Source: Neorhizobium sp. UBA7851 (GTDB lineage: Bacteria > Pseudomonadota > Alphaproteobacteria > Rhizobiales > Rhizobiaceae). Taken from it: a stretch of DNA of 48,169 bases. How positions within the stretch are numbered: position 1 is the stretch's first letter; each line of letters starts with the position of its first letter. Shown here in pieces: positions 8,716 through 17,658 of the stretch. The translations under genes were made by a program, and so were the position numbers. The stretch is from positions 1-48,169 of the forward strand of contig DLSX01000256.1 of the NCBI GenBank assembly GCA_002500765.1, in the 5' to 3' direction. The notes below the pieces were generated by a model. That model saw nothing but the letters and a program-made list of their open reading frames with translations, did no database searches and was not told the origin of the DNA.

Positions 8716-8761
8716 CTGGTGGAAAAGAGGGTTTCTGGAGAGCGGGACGGATGTCCCGACC

Positions 8762-10804
8762 TCAGCCCCTCATGATCGTCTGACGCAGGAAGCTGTAGCC
8801 CATGGCGCGGCGCTCGGCCATTTCGGTCGTGTCGCCGGCGCCACCATGGCCGCCTGAGCCATATTCGCGGAAGAACGGCTCGTGCCCCGCATCGATCAGC
8901 CGCTTGGCAAAGCGTCTGGCATGGGACGGATGCACCCGGTCGTCATTGGTCGAGCTTTCGACATAAATCGTCGGGTATGTCATCTCGCTCTTCGGCTTCA
9001 CCTGGTGCAGCGGCGAATAGGTGAGCATCGAATTCAGCTCATCGACCACATCCGGATTGCCGTATTCGTCCATCCAGGCGCGGCCGGCCGGGAAGACATG
9101 GAAGCGAGACATGTCGATCACCGGCACCGACGTCCAGACCGCACCGAAATCCTCAGGGTAACGGGTTGCCATGACGGCGGTCAGAAGTCCGCCATTGCTG
9201 CCGCCGTTGCAGGCGATGCGGGATGGCTTGGTATAGCCGCGTTCGACCAGATCGCGGGCGACGGCGACGAAATCCTCGAACGCCTTGTGGCGACCCGCCC
9301 TCTTGGCAACCGTATGCCAGTCCGGTCCAAGCTCTCCACCGCCGCGGATATAGGCCTGCACGAAGGCGCCGCCCTGTTCTAGGAGCATGCCATAGGCGCC
9401 GGAATAGACGGGCGACAGCGACACGCCGAACCCGCCATAGCCGTACATCAGAACCGGCAGTTCGCCCTTGGTCCAGGTGCGGGGCAGGGTGATATGATAC
9501 GGCACTTTGGTGCCGTCTTCCGAGATCGCCTCGAGCAATTCCGATGTCATGCCCTCGGCATCGAAATAGGCCGGCGACGTGCCGGTGGGGACGAGTTCGC
9601 GTCTGGCGCTGTGATCCGTCAGGTCGAGCCGGAAGCTGCTGGAGGGGAGAAGAAAGCCCTGGCCGATGACGGTGAGGATTTCCTCGCCGAGCGTCAGATC
9701 GGCATCGAACATCCGAAAGCCGACCGTCTGCAGTTCTTCCGGCAGAGGAAGTTCTTCCGGTGCCGGATCGGGCTTCGTCAGATCGACCAGGTAGAATTTC
9801 GGCACCATGCGATCGACGACGATGAAGACGGCCCAGGTCTTGAGCAGGGCAAATTGCGAAACGGACTGGCCGTCCTTCGGCGAAAACAGGACGCGTGGAT
9901 TGGTCAGAGGCTCGGGGCCGAAGGGGTGGAAATCCTGCAGGATGAGCGTGCCCGTCGGATAACGTTCACCGGTTTTCGCCCGCCAGATCGCATGGGTGTG
10001 ATTGAGGTCGCTGTCGCTTTCGACGGGCAGGTCGAGGCGCTGGATGTCGCCGCTTGCATTGCGGATATGTACGCTTGCCTTGCCGATCTCGTGGCCGACG
10101 GTGAAAATCTCGATCTTCCGCTCGTCCGGCTTGCCACCCCAGAACAGCGGATCGATGACGCTGGCCGCGCCATAGACATCGTCCCTGCCGGCTTCGAACA
10201 GGATCGGCGCGTCCTTCGGATCGATGCCGCGTTTCAATATGCGGCCGACCCGCGGCCAGCCGGAGCGGGTGGCGGAAAACTCGTCGACCGAACCGAAATA
10301 GGCGATCTCGTCGGGGCTGAGCCAAGCGGCATGCGCGCGTGCCGTCGGCGTATCGAAACCGCCTTCGACGATCGTCTTCGTTTCGGTATCGAATTCCAGA
10401 AGCCGCAACTGGTCCGAACCGCCATCCGACAGGATCAGCAGGACACGGGTTGGCTCATAAGGGGAGGTGATTGCGCCCGAATAGATCCAGCGCTTGCCTT
10501 CCTTCAGACAGAAGGCGTCGAAATCGAAGACCGTCTCCCATGCCGCATCGTGACGCGGTTCCCGATCTGCCGGCAGGCGGCGCCAGAGCCCGAGCGGATT
10601 GTCCTTCGAACGATGGAAATCGAACAGCCATCTGCCGCGTCTAACCGGTACGATCAGCCGGTCCTCGCGTTCGATCATCGCCTTCAGCGCATCGCGATCC
10701 TTCTCGAATTCTGATGTTCTGAACTGGTGGTCCGACTTGCCGTTCTGCTCGGTAACGAAAGCGATCGTGTTCTGGTCGTCGTCTGTTTCGAGAAAAAGGT
10801 TCAT
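8762..10804 (-). CDS. Prolyl oligopeptidase family serine peptidase (S9A)
   Basis: S9A enzymes are cytoplasmic alpha/beta-hydrolase peptidases with a beta-propeller that admits only short peptides, usually cutting after proline. The protein of about 680 residues has an N-terminal propeller region (roughly 60-400) and a C-terminal catalytic domain containing GYGGFGVS, the nucleophile motif CNGGSNGGLL, an Asp in STNDDRVHP and the His in GSGGHGGAGD. No signal peptide is visible. I start at the ATG at 10804 because AGGAGG lies 5 bases before it; an in-frame ATG at 10822 would overlap that ribosome site. Exact specificity (prolyl oligopeptidase or oligopeptidase B-like) is not certain. Confidence 0.88.
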   Translation of the reverse strand: MNLFLETDDDQNTIAFVTEQNGKSDHQFRTSEFEKDRDALKAMIEREDRLIVPVRRGRWLFDFHRSKDNPLGLWRRLPADREPRHDAAWETVFDFDAFCLKEGKRWIYSGAITSPYEPTRVLLILSDGGSDQLRLLEFDTETKTIVEGGFDTPTARAHAAWLSPDEIAYFGSVDEFSATRSGWPRVGRILKRGIDPKDAPILFEAGRDDVYGAASVIDPLFWGGKPDERKIEIFTVGHEIGKASVHIRNASGDIQRLDLPVESDSDLNHTHAIWRAKTGERYPTGTLILQDFHPFGPEPLTNPRVLFSPKDGQSVSQFALLKTWAVFIVVDRMVPKFYLVDLTKPDPAPEELPLPEELQTVGFRMFDADLTLGEEILTVIGQGFLLPSSSFRLDLTDHSARRELVPTGTSPAYFDAEGMTSELLEAISEDGTKVPYHITLPRTWTKGELPVLMYGYGGFGVSLSPVYSGAYGMLLEQGGAFVQAYIRGGGELGPDWHTVAKRAGRHKAFEDFVAVARDLVERGYTKPSRIACNGGSNGGLLTAVMATRYPEDFGAVWTSVPVIDMSRFHVFPAGRAWMDEYGNPDVVDELNSMLTYSPLHQVKPKSEMTYPTIYVESSTNDDRVHPSHARRFAKRLIDAGHEPFFREYGSGGHGGAGDTTEMAERRAMGYSFLRQTIMRG

Positions 10805-10893
10805 CGTGGCCTCCTCATGCACTCGGGAAGCCTTTACCTATGCATCACGAAGGGCGGTGGCAACCGGCTCGACGGCAAAACCACGATGGCGTC

Positions 10894-10920
10894 AGGCTCG
10901 GCACAAGCCCGAGGAAGACG
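10894..10920. repeat. Degraded copy of the CTCGGG palindromic element
   Basis: By hand alignment, 23 of 27 bases match the right-hand half of the paired palindrome at 36800-36826 (core ACAAGCCCGAGG). The left arm has lost pairing, so the copy looks decayed. It lies in the 129-base gap between the peptidase and ABC-F genes. Confidence 0.5.
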
Positions 10921-10933
10921 GAGACGATTCGGC

Positions 10934-12820
10934 TTACCCCGCCATCGCCTCTTCATATTCGGAGGAGAGCATCAGCCACTCCTCTTCGGCGGCGGAGAGC
11001 TTTGCGGCGGCTTCGCCACGCTCCTTGGCCTTGCCCGCGGCCTTGGCAGGCGCCTTTTCATAGAGGGCAGGGTCTGCAAGTTCTTTATCAAGCGCCTGAA
11101 TCAGCTTCTCAAGCTTGCCCGTCAAGGACTCGATTTCGTTGATCTTTTTCTTCAGCGGCGCGAGCGAGGCGCGCTTTTCGGCGCTTGCCTTGCGCTGGTC
11201 GGCCTTGTTGACCTGTTCGTCGGCTGCGGCCTGCGGTTTGTCGTCCTTCTTGCGGCCAGCGGCGATGATCAGGTCGCGATATTCTTCGAGATCGCCTTCG
11301 AACGGTTTGACCGTGCCCTCGTTGACCAGCCACAGCCGGTCGACGGTCGCCTCGATCAGGTGGCGATCGTGGGAAATCAGGATAACGGCGCCGTCATAGT
11401 CGTTCAGCGCCTCGATCAATGCCCGGCGGCTGTCGATATCGAGATGGTTGGTCGGTTCGTCGAGGATAAGCAGGTTCGGCGCATGGAACGCGGCAAGTCC
11501 CATCAGAAGCCTTGCCTTTTCGCCACCGGAGAGATCCTTGGCAGCGGTGTTCATCTTCTCGGTCGCCAGCCCCATCTGCGCCACGCGGGCCCGCACCTGA
11601 GCTTCCGGCGCCTGCGGCATCAGCCGGCGCACGTGATCGACAGGCGTTTCGTTGGGGATCAGGTCGTCCAGCTGGTGCTGGGCGAAAAAGCCGATCGACA
11701 GAGAGGAAGCGAGTTTCATCTCGCCGCCATCGGTCTGCAGACGGCCGGAAATCAGCTTGGCGAAGGTCGACTTGCCATTGCCGTTCGAGCCGAGCAGCGC
11801 GATGCGATCGTCATTGTCGATGCGCAGGCCGATATTCTTCAGGATCGGCTTTCCGGGTTCATACCCCACCGAACCCTTGTTGATCGCGACGATCGGCGAG
11901 GCGGGGATCTTTTCCGGCTTGGGGAAGGTGATCGGCTGTACATGGTCTTCGACCACGGCCGCCACCGTGCCCATGCGCTCCAGCGCCTTGACGCGGCTCT
12001 GAGCCTGCTTGGCCTTGGTCGCCTTGGCCTTGAAGCGATCGATGAAGCTCTGCAGATGTTTGCGCGCGGCGTCGTTCTTCGCCTTGGCCTTCATCTGCAA
12101 TTCGTCGGCTTCCATCTTCTGGCGCTCGAACTGGTCATAATTGCCGCGGTAGAAGGTAAGCTTGGTCTGATGCAGATGCACGATCGAATTGACCGCGTTG
12201 TTCAGCATGTCGCGATCATGGGAAATGACGATGACCGTGTGCGGGTAACGGCGCACATAGTCTTCCAGCCACATCGTGCCTTCCAGATCGAGATAGTTGG
12301 TTGGCTCGTCGAGCAGAAGCAGATCCGGTTCGGCGAACAACACGGCCGCCAGCGCCACGCGCATGCGCCAACCGCCGGAAAACGAGGAGGCGGGCCGAAG
12401 CTGTGCGTCGGCATTGAAGCCAAGGCCTGCAAGGATGCTGGCAGCGCGCGCTTCCGCCGAATGGGCGTCGATGTCGACGAGCCGCATCTGGATTTCTGCA
12501 ATCCGGTTTGGGTCGGTCGCCGTCTCGGCTTCCGCCATCAGCGCGGAGCGCTCCTTGTCGGCAGCCATGACGATGGTGATCAGCGAATCCTCGGTCCCCG
12601 GCGCTTCCTGCGCGACCTGTCCGATGCGTGCGTTTTTAGGGATGGTCACCGATCCGCTTTCGGCCACCAGATCGCCGGTAATGACGCGGAAAAGCGTAGA
12701 CTTGCCGGCCCCGTTGCGGCCGATAAGGCCCACCTTCGCGCCCGCCGGAAGCGAGACACTGGCGTGGTCGAGAAGCAGGCGGCCTGCAATGCGGGCGGAA
12801 AGGTCTGTGATCGTGATCAT
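10934..12820 (-). CDS. ABC-F family ATP-binding protein
   Basis: ABC-F proteins have two ATPase domains and no membrane part; most act on the ribosome, modulating translation or resisting antibiotics. The 628-residue product shows Walker A GRNGAGKST (34-42), signature SGGWRMR and LLLDEPTNYLDLEG in domain one, a lysine- and alanine-rich linker (about 230-310), then GSNGNGKST (near 340), LSGGEKARL and LILDEPTNHLDIDS in domain two. A charged coiled-coil-like C-terminal tail resembles Uup/YheS-type proteins. I chose the start at MITITDLSAR, where homology begins; the open frame runs upstream to 12901 but that part is not protein-like. Its role in this organism is not known. Confidence 0.9.
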   Translation of the reverse strand: MITITDLSARIAGRLLLDHASVSLPAGAKVGLIGRNGAGKSTLFRVITGDLVAESGSVTIPKNARIGQVAQEAPGTEDSLITIVMAADKERSALMAEAETATDPNRIAEIQMRLVDIDAHSAEARAASILAGLGFNADAQLRPASSFSGGWRMRVALAAVLFAEPDLLLLDEPTNYLDLEGTMWLEDYVRRYPHTVIVISHDRDMLNNAVNSIVHLHQTKLTFYRGNYDQFERQKMEADELQMKAKAKNDAARKHLQSFIDRFKAKATKAKQAQSRVKALERMGTVAAVVEDHVQPITFPKPEKIPASPIVAINKGSVGYEPGKPILKNIGLRIDNDDRIALLGSNGNGKSTFAKLISGRLQTDGGEMKLASSLSIGFFAQHQLDDLIPNETPVDHVRRLMPQAPEAQVRARVAQMGLATEKMNTAAKDLSGGEKARLLMGLAAFHAPNLLILDEPTNHLDIDSRRALIEALNDYDGAVILISHDRHLIEATVDRLWLVNEGTVKPFEGDLEEYRDLIIAAGRKKDDKPQAAADEQVNKADQRKASAEKRASLAPLKKKINEIESLTGKLEKLIQALDKELADPALYEKAPAKAAGKAKERGEAAAKLSAAEEEWLMLSSEYEEAMAG

Positions 12821-13045
12821 GGCGGCGGTTTTGGCCGAAACACGCTGCCAAAGCAAGACGGCTGCTCTGCTCCGACAGGCAGCGGGCCATGGAAAACACA
12901 CCTATAAACTGGCAATTGCAATTTATCGCGCATTAGTTGTGTCCGTTTAGGGTGCTCTCGGGATGGGGCTCTCCTTCGCAAGCCTGCTGCATGGCGGCAG
13001 GCAGCGGGTTTCAAACGGGGCAGCCGCTTAATGCTGGAGAATAGT

Positions 13046-13351
13046 ATGAAGAAAAGTTGCGCCATCATAGGTTTGAATTTCGCCGTTTATCTGGCGCTCG
13101 TTCTGGCCGTGTGGGCAGCGCCATCCGGGAATTTTGTCCTGATCCTGACAGATCCCGCACAGGAAACCGGCTACGGGATGTCGGTGATCGGTCGGGCGGG
13201 TGGCTCGTTCGTTGCGACCGGGCGCTACGACTGGATGACGGTCGGTTATTCGGAAGACAGAGATTTCCCGACAAAACTCATGAGAGCAGGCGCGTTGCTT
13301 GTTCTCAATCATCAATTGGCTCTCGGCTGTCTTAAAGGAAATGGGGAATGA
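13046..13351 (+). CDS. Small membrane-associated protein coupled to a chemoreceptor; function unknown
   Basis: I do not recognise this 101-residue protein. It has an N-terminal hydrophobic segment (CAIIGLNFAVYLALVLAVWA, about 5-24) that could be an uncleaved anchor or signal, then a glycine-rich stretch (SGNFVLILTDPAQETGYGMS, and GRAGGSFVATGRYDWMTVGY) predicted to lie outside the cytoplasm, and a second moderately hydrophobic segment near 80-96. The start at 13046 is set by GGAG 7 bases upstream; an ATG at 13031 has no such site. Its stop overlaps the chemoreceptor start as ATGA, so the two are translationally coupled and probably work together. Confidence 0.75.
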   Translation: MKKSCAIIGLNFAVYLALVLAVWAAPSGNFVLILTDPAQETGYGMSVIGRAGGSFVATGRYDWMTVGYSEDRDFPTKLMRAGALLVLNHQLALGCLKGNGE

Positions 13352-14961
13352 ACTCGCTCGCGCAACTTCGCAGCACTGCCTCGATCGGAATTGTCGGCCT
13401 GCTCTGGGGCAATCTGATTTTCATCGTCGCCCGCAATTGGTTCTATGCAGATGAGTTTCACGTCCTTTCGGTTGCGGCTGGTCTTCTCATCGTTGCATCG
13501 GCTACGGCGCTCTGGTGGCGGGACCGTACGGGAATCACGACCAGGATAGTGACCTCCATGGCCCAGGCGGCAACTGTTGCCATCCTGGTTTACGACTTTT
13601 CCGGCTCGCCGCTGCAGATCGACCTGCATATGTATTTCTTCGCCTCACTGGCGATCTGTGCCGCCTGGATCGACTGGCGTGCAATTGCCGGTTATGCGGC
13701 TCTGGTGGCGACCCATCACCTGCTGCTTTTCCTGATCATGCCGCTGGCGGTCTTTCCAGGCGAGACACAATTTCTGCGGGTCGGCTTGCATGCGGCCATT
13801 CTTGTTGTTCAGTCCTGTGTTCTGGTGGCGCTCACCCGGGCGGTCGTCAAAGCCTTCGAAGCATCCGAAATAGCCGTGCTCTCCGCCAACAGGGCCGAGC
13901 GCAACGCGATCGAAATGTCCGAGCGCGCAGTTGCTTCGGATCGCCAGGCTGCGGATGAAAGGTCAAGGCACGAAGACGAGAGGGCGTTCGAAGCGGAGGC
14001 TGTGCGCAATGCGGTAGACCGTCTGGGTGAGGCACTTGAGCAGCTGTCGTCCGGGAATGTTGCCCACCGCATCGCCCAGCCTTTTCATGGTGCGCTCGAC
14101 ACGCTCAGAGCTTCCTTCAACGCCTCGGTCGAAAATCTCGACACTGTTCTGTCTCAGGTTGGCCATGTCGTTCAGACCGTCCGCGGGGGAACGGCGGAAA
14201 TCAACAGCGCCACCCTTGATCTTTCGACCCGGACCGAACGCCAGGCCGTTTCCGTGACACAAACCGCAAGTGCGCTTGGCGTGCTGGCCGGCACCGTGAA
14301 GCAGACGGCGCAGGTTGCCGATGTGGTGGGCCGTATGGTCGATCAGGCGCGGGCAGGCGCCGAGCGTTCGGGAGGCATTGTCACCGATGCGGTCGATGCG
14401 ATGAGCCGTATTGAAACCTCGTCCCGCGAGATCGGCCAGATCATCGGCGTGATCGACGAGATTGCCTTCCAGACCAACCTCCTGGCCCTGAACGCCGGGG
14501 TCGAAGCGGCACGCGCCGGGGAGGCGGGTAAGGGATTTGCCGTCGTTGCTCAGGAAGTCCGAGAGCTTGCGCAACGCTCGGCCAGCGCCGCGAAGGATAT
14601 CAAGACGCTGATCACGGCCTCCGGCCAACAGGTTTCGACCGGCGTCGCCCTTGTCGGGCAGGCCGGCGATGCACTGCGCGTCATTGCCAGCGAGGTGACC
14701 GAGATCAGCCGCGAGATCGACAAGATTGTCGCCGGCGCCCGGGAGCAGGCGAGCGGTCTGGCTGAGATAGAGGGCACGATTTCCGAGATCGATCGAGGCA
14801 CTCAGCAGAACGCGGCGATGGTCGAGGAAAGCTCGGCCTCGATCCAGCAATTGGCCAGTCAGGCGAATGCATTGGAGGGATTGATGATCCGCTTCCGCAT
14901 TGTCGGGAAAATGCAAACCCGCGACGGAAAAGCGGAGAACGCCGTCCGCCGCGTAGCCTGA
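13348..14961 (+). CDS. Methyl-accepting chemotaxis protein with integral-membrane sensor region
   Basis: The 537-residue protein is a chemoreceptor that would control CheA. Unlike classical receptors it lacks a large periplasmic loop: residues 10-170 form about five or six membrane segments. A HAMP-like region follows (about 215-265), then a long coiled-coil signalling domain whose tip reads IDEIAFQTNLLALNAGVEAA (about 370-390), the hallmark of the family. Histidines H94, H123, H124 and H148 lie in or next to the membrane helices, within a pattern DLHM...DW...HH...VF...HA. No CheR-binding pentapeptide is seen at the C-terminus. It is coupled to the small protein upstream; no che genes are nearby. 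Confidence 0.93.
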   Translation: MNSLAQLRSTASIGIVGLLWGNLIFIVARNWFYADEFHVLSVAAGLLIVASATALWWRDRTGITTRIVTSMAQAATVAILVYDFSGSPLQIDLHMYFFASLAICAAWIDWRAIAGYAALVATHHLLLFLIMPLAVFPGETQFLRVGLHAAILVVQSCVLVALTRAVVKAFEASEIAVLSANRAERNAIEMSERAVASDRQAADERSRHEDERAFEAEAVRNAVDRLGEALEQLSSGNVAHRIAQPFHGALDTLRASFNASVENLDTVLSQVGHVVQTVRGGTAEINSATLDLSTRTERQAVSVTQTASALGVLAGTVKQTAQVADVVGRMVDQARAGAERSGGIVTDAVDAMSRIETSSREIGQIIGVIDEIAFQTNLLALNAGVEAARAGEAGKGFAVVAQEVRELAQRSASAAKDIKTLITASGQQVSTGVALVGQAGDALRVIASEVTEISREIDKIVAGAREQASGLAEIEGTISEIDRGTQQNAAMVEESSASIQQLASQANALEGLMIRFRIVGKMQTRDGKAENAVRRVA

Positions 14962-15031
14962 CGGATCAATATTCGCACATCCACAAAATCAGTCGACGAA
15001 CGGGCGTGAAAACGGCACCGTGGCAACGTTC

Positions 15032-16066
15032 TCAGTTGCCCGGTCGCCCCGTGTCCCCGTGAACGATGACATTCGTGCGCGGATTGGCGCGTGACGCTTC
15101 GGCCGCAAGCACGGCCTGCTGGCGCAATTGCTGCGGTGAGAACGCTTCGGTTGCCATGGCGGCGCCCATGGAGAGCCTGATGGCGGGCGTGCCTTCTGAC
15201 GCCGCGAAGACCAGATTGTCGTTGATCGAAGCGGTCAGGCGGGTTGCGATCGGCTTGATCGCATCGCGGCCGACATGGCGGAACAGGAAGGCGAACTCGG
15301 CCTTGCCGATGCGGGCGAGGAAATCGTCCTTCTTGATCGTCTTGCGGAAGATCGCTGCAGCCTTTTTGACGATCCGGGTGGCCGCCGCCTCTCCATAGGT
15401 ATCGGCAATCTCGGAAATGTCGCTGATGGCGACGAGGAAGAGTGCCGTATCGCGGCTCTCGGTGTCGTCGGCATAGAGTGTCTCCAGCTTTTCCGTAAAG
15501 GCCGCATGATTGGGCAGCCCGGTCATCCGGTCGCGCAATATCACGGCGCGGGCGCCGGATACGCTCTGTTCCGCCATGGTCAGAAGATTGGCGCCGGAAC
15601 GCAGCGCGGCCTCCAGTTCGGTTTCCGCGACGACGGCATCGGAAAGGGAGACGCTAAGATATTCGATCTCGGCGAGAATATCTCCCGGACCGGCGCCGTT
15701 ATCCTCCCGCAGGCTCTTGGCGACGGCCTCCAGCGCCCGGCTGAAGCCGCGTTTCTGCTCGGCGCCGCTTGCCATCTTTTCGCGCAGGCTGGCGAGAATC
15801 TGGATGTCCGGATCGCGGGATTTCGGCAGGCCGCTCGCAACAAAGCCCGGCAATTGATAGCGGATGCCGATTTCGTCCAGCATCGTCTGGTTCGGGGCGA
15901 CGGATAAGGCCATGACTTCGCGGGACAAGCCGACATCGGTGCCGCAATGGGCCTCGTAAAAGAGCTCGTAATTGCGTGGCAGGCCGCTCACCTCGATGCG
16001 GGCCATATGTTGGCTCACCGCCTGCAATGTCCTGTCCTGAGCTGTCTTGCGGGCCTGGGTCGGCAT
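15032..16066 (-). CDS. Degenerate GGDEF-domain protein, probably not a diguanylate cyclase
   Basis: GGDEF domains normally make cyclic di-GMP. In this 344-residue protein the C-terminal half (from DRMTGLPNHAAFTEKL, residue 179) is clearly of that fold, but the active-site motif is GKAEF (254-258) instead of GGDEF/GGEEF. The metal-binding pair usually found as D-I-D in LDIDHFK-type segments is A213-I-S215. Loss of both suggests no cyclase activity; it may act by binding nucleotide or protein. The N-terminal 140 residues are helical, contain a single early Cys (C41), and show no membrane segment, so the protein is probably cytoplasmic. A hairpin appears to cover its ribosome site. Confidence 0.85.
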   Translation of the reverse strand: MPTQARKTAQDRTLQAVSQHMARIEVSGLPRNYELFYEAHCGTDVGLSREVMALSVAPNQTMLDEIGIRYQLPGFVASGLPKSRDPDIQILASLREKMASGAEQKRGFSRALEAVAKSLREDNGAGPGDILAEIEYLSVSLSDAVVAETELEAALRSGANLLTMAEQSVSGARAVILRDRMTGLPNHAAFTEKLETLYADDTESRDTALFLVAISDISEIADTYGEAAATRIVKKAAAIFRKTIKKDDFLARIGKAEFAFLFRHVGRDAIKPIATRLTASINDNLVFAASEGTPAIRLSMGAAMATEAFSPQQLRQQAVLAAEASRANPRTNVIVHGDTGRPGN

Positions 16067-16069
16067 CCG

Positions 16070-16100
16070 TCGTCTCCTGATGGTTCGTGCGTGGAGACGA
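16070..16100 (-). promoter_or_regulatory. Hairpin that would sequester the ribosome site of the GGDEF gene
   Basis: In the minus-strand transcript TCGTCTCC (16100-16093) can pair perfectly with GGAGACGA (16077-16070) across a 15-base loop. The right arm contains the GGAG ribosome-binding site, 6 to 9 bases before the ATG at 16066. An 8-bp stem here could limit initiation or make it dependent on temperature or a bound factor. The pairing is seen; regulation is inferred. Confidence 0.45.
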
Positions 16101-16191
16101 TTGATTGCGGGCGCGCGTTAACATCCGCTGAAATACGGCCATGGATTGCAATCGAGATTCGGATTCGTGCGAAAGAGGGTTAAGGCCCGGT

Positions 16192-16704
16192 TCACGACAT
16201 CCACTGTTTTCCCTCGTTGCGGAGAAACGCGATCATGTCGAGGACGATGGAAGGCTGGCCGAGCGAAGTCAGGATCGCATGGATTTGCCCGCGATGGTGG
16301 GTCTGATGGTTGAAGACATGTGCCAGCATGACACCGAGTGGTTCGCTGACCGGTGTGGGCACGGTGACAGGCGTGTAGCTGACAATTCTCGAAAACGCCT
16401 CAGGCTCGAATGAACCTGTGAGTTGGACGAACCGCTCGTCCTCCGCCTCGCGTGCCTTTCTCAAATCCGTAAAATGCTCGTGGAGAACAACGTTAAGCTC
16501 CATCGGGGCCGTGCCGGTGCCGGTAATGCGCCTCAGCCAGATACGGTCTGCGACCAGAAGATGGTTGAGCGTGCGATGCGCCGAGCCGAAGAAGGCGCCC
16601 CGATCGGCGCGATAATCGGCATCGGAGAGCGTGGAGCAGGCATCATAGATGCGCCCGTTGGTCCAGCGATTGTAGTCGGCAAGCATCTGGAAATGGCGTT
16701 GCAT
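16192..16704 (-). CDS. DinB-fold protein (putative metal-dependent hydrolase/thiol transferase)
   Basis: DinB/DUF664-type proteins are four-helix bundles that bind a divalent metal through three histidines; several relatives use bacillithiol or mycothiol, but most are uncharacterised. The 170-residue protein begins MQRHFQMLADYNRWTNGRIY, and has the expected His in RTLNHLLVADRIW and the HxxxH pair in HVFNHQTHHRGQIHAIL. It is a full-length member of the bacterial damage-inducible DinB family, not the DinB DNA polymerase IV. It stands divergent to the glutathione S-transferase gene. Confidence 0.88.
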   Translation of the reverse strand: MQRHFQMLADYNRWTNGRIYDACSTLSDADYRADRGAFFGSAHRTLNHLLVADRIWLRRITGTGTAPMELNVVLHEHFTDLRKAREAEDERFVQLTGSFEPEAFSRIVSYTPVTVPTPVSEPLGVMLAHVFNHQTHHRGQIHAILTSLGQPSIVLDMIAFLRNEGKQWMS

Positions 16705-16850
16705 ATGTCTCTCCCACTGTCTTCTCGGGAATTTACAACTACAGCAAACCGCATCACGCGGCTCTTATGCAACGCATGAAATCTTCTGATTGGATTGGAG
16801 CCGGATTTCTGATCATCATCGCCTTTCGATCGGATGAACCGGAGCCCTGC

Positions 16851-17543
16851 ATGACCACCCGTATCCTCTATTCCCTTTGCGGAGCCGACGACAGCCGCCC
16901 CTTTTCGCCGCACTGCTGGAAGGTGGTGCTGGCGTTGAAGCACAAGGGGCTCGATTTCATCGAGAAGCCGACGCCGTTCACCCGGATCCCGGACCTCGAA
17001 AATGGTTTCTCCAGGACGGTGCCGATCCTGCGGGATGGCAACGAACTGATCCGCGACAGTTTCGATATCGCGCTTTATCTCGAAGAGCGCTATCCGAACC
17101 GGCCGACACTGTTCGGCGGGGAGGGCGGCAAGGCGCTGTCGCGCTTCGTCGAGCGTTTTTCGCAGACGATCGTGCATCCGGCGGTGACCGGCATCGCGGT
17201 CGCCGATATCCACGACATGCTCGACGAGACCGACCGGACCTATTTCAGGTCGACGCGCGAAAAGATGCTGGGCAAGTCGCTGGAGGATCTGCGTGCCGGG
17301 CGCGAGGCGGCGGTGGCGGCCTTTGCGGCAAAGCTGGAGCCGGTGCGCCAGACGCTTGGTTATCAGGCGTTTCTCGGAGGCGATCGACCGCTGTTTGCCG
17401 ATTACATCCTGTTCGGCGCCCTGCAATGGATGCGGATCACATCAGGCGCCGAGGTTTTCGCCGCCGATGACCCGGTCGGGCTTTGGTTCGAACGTTGCCT
17501 CGACCTTCATGAGGGCATCGGGCGCAGTGTGACGGCGGCGTGA
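16851..17543 (+). CDS. Glutathione S-transferase family protein
   Basis: The 230-residue product has an N-terminal thioredoxin-like domain (MTTRILYSLCGADDSRPFSP, with TVPILRDGNELIRDSFDIALYLEERYP carrying the conserved Pro and the E/D-S glutathione-binding segment) and a C-terminal helical domain. It resembles cytosolic transferases or beta-etherase-like relatives; the substrate is unknown. I chose the ATG at 16851 because GGAG lies 6 bases upstream and the family alignment begins there; an earlier in-frame ATG at 16767 would add an unrelated leader. It is followed by ndk after 115 bases. Confidence 0.88.
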   Translation: MTTRILYSLCGADDSRPFSPHCWKVVLALKHKGLDFIEKPTPFTRIPDLENGFSRTVPILRDGNELIRDSFDIALYLEERYPNRPTLFGGEGGKALSRFVERFSQTIVHPAVTGIAVADIHDMLDETDRTYFRSTREKMLGKSLEDLRAGREAAVAAFAAKLEPVRQTLGYQAFLGGDRPLFADYILFGALQWMRITSGAEVFAADDPVGLWFERCLDLHEGIGRSVTAA

Positions 17544-17658
17544 AATTCGGTTTCGCGGCATGACAATAGCCGAGACCCTCTTGTTTCCGGCGCTTGAGGC
17601 AGGTAAACACCGCCAACTTTCCCCTGGCAAAGTGCCCCTGGAAACAAAGGATAGAAAC

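Noticed and set aside
10727..12907. Very long plus-strand open frame (726 codons) opposite the ABC-F gene.
   Set aside because: The minus-strand ABC-F protein has all expected motifs. The opposite frame is Arg- and Leu-rich with no recognisable domain, a GC-bias shadow.
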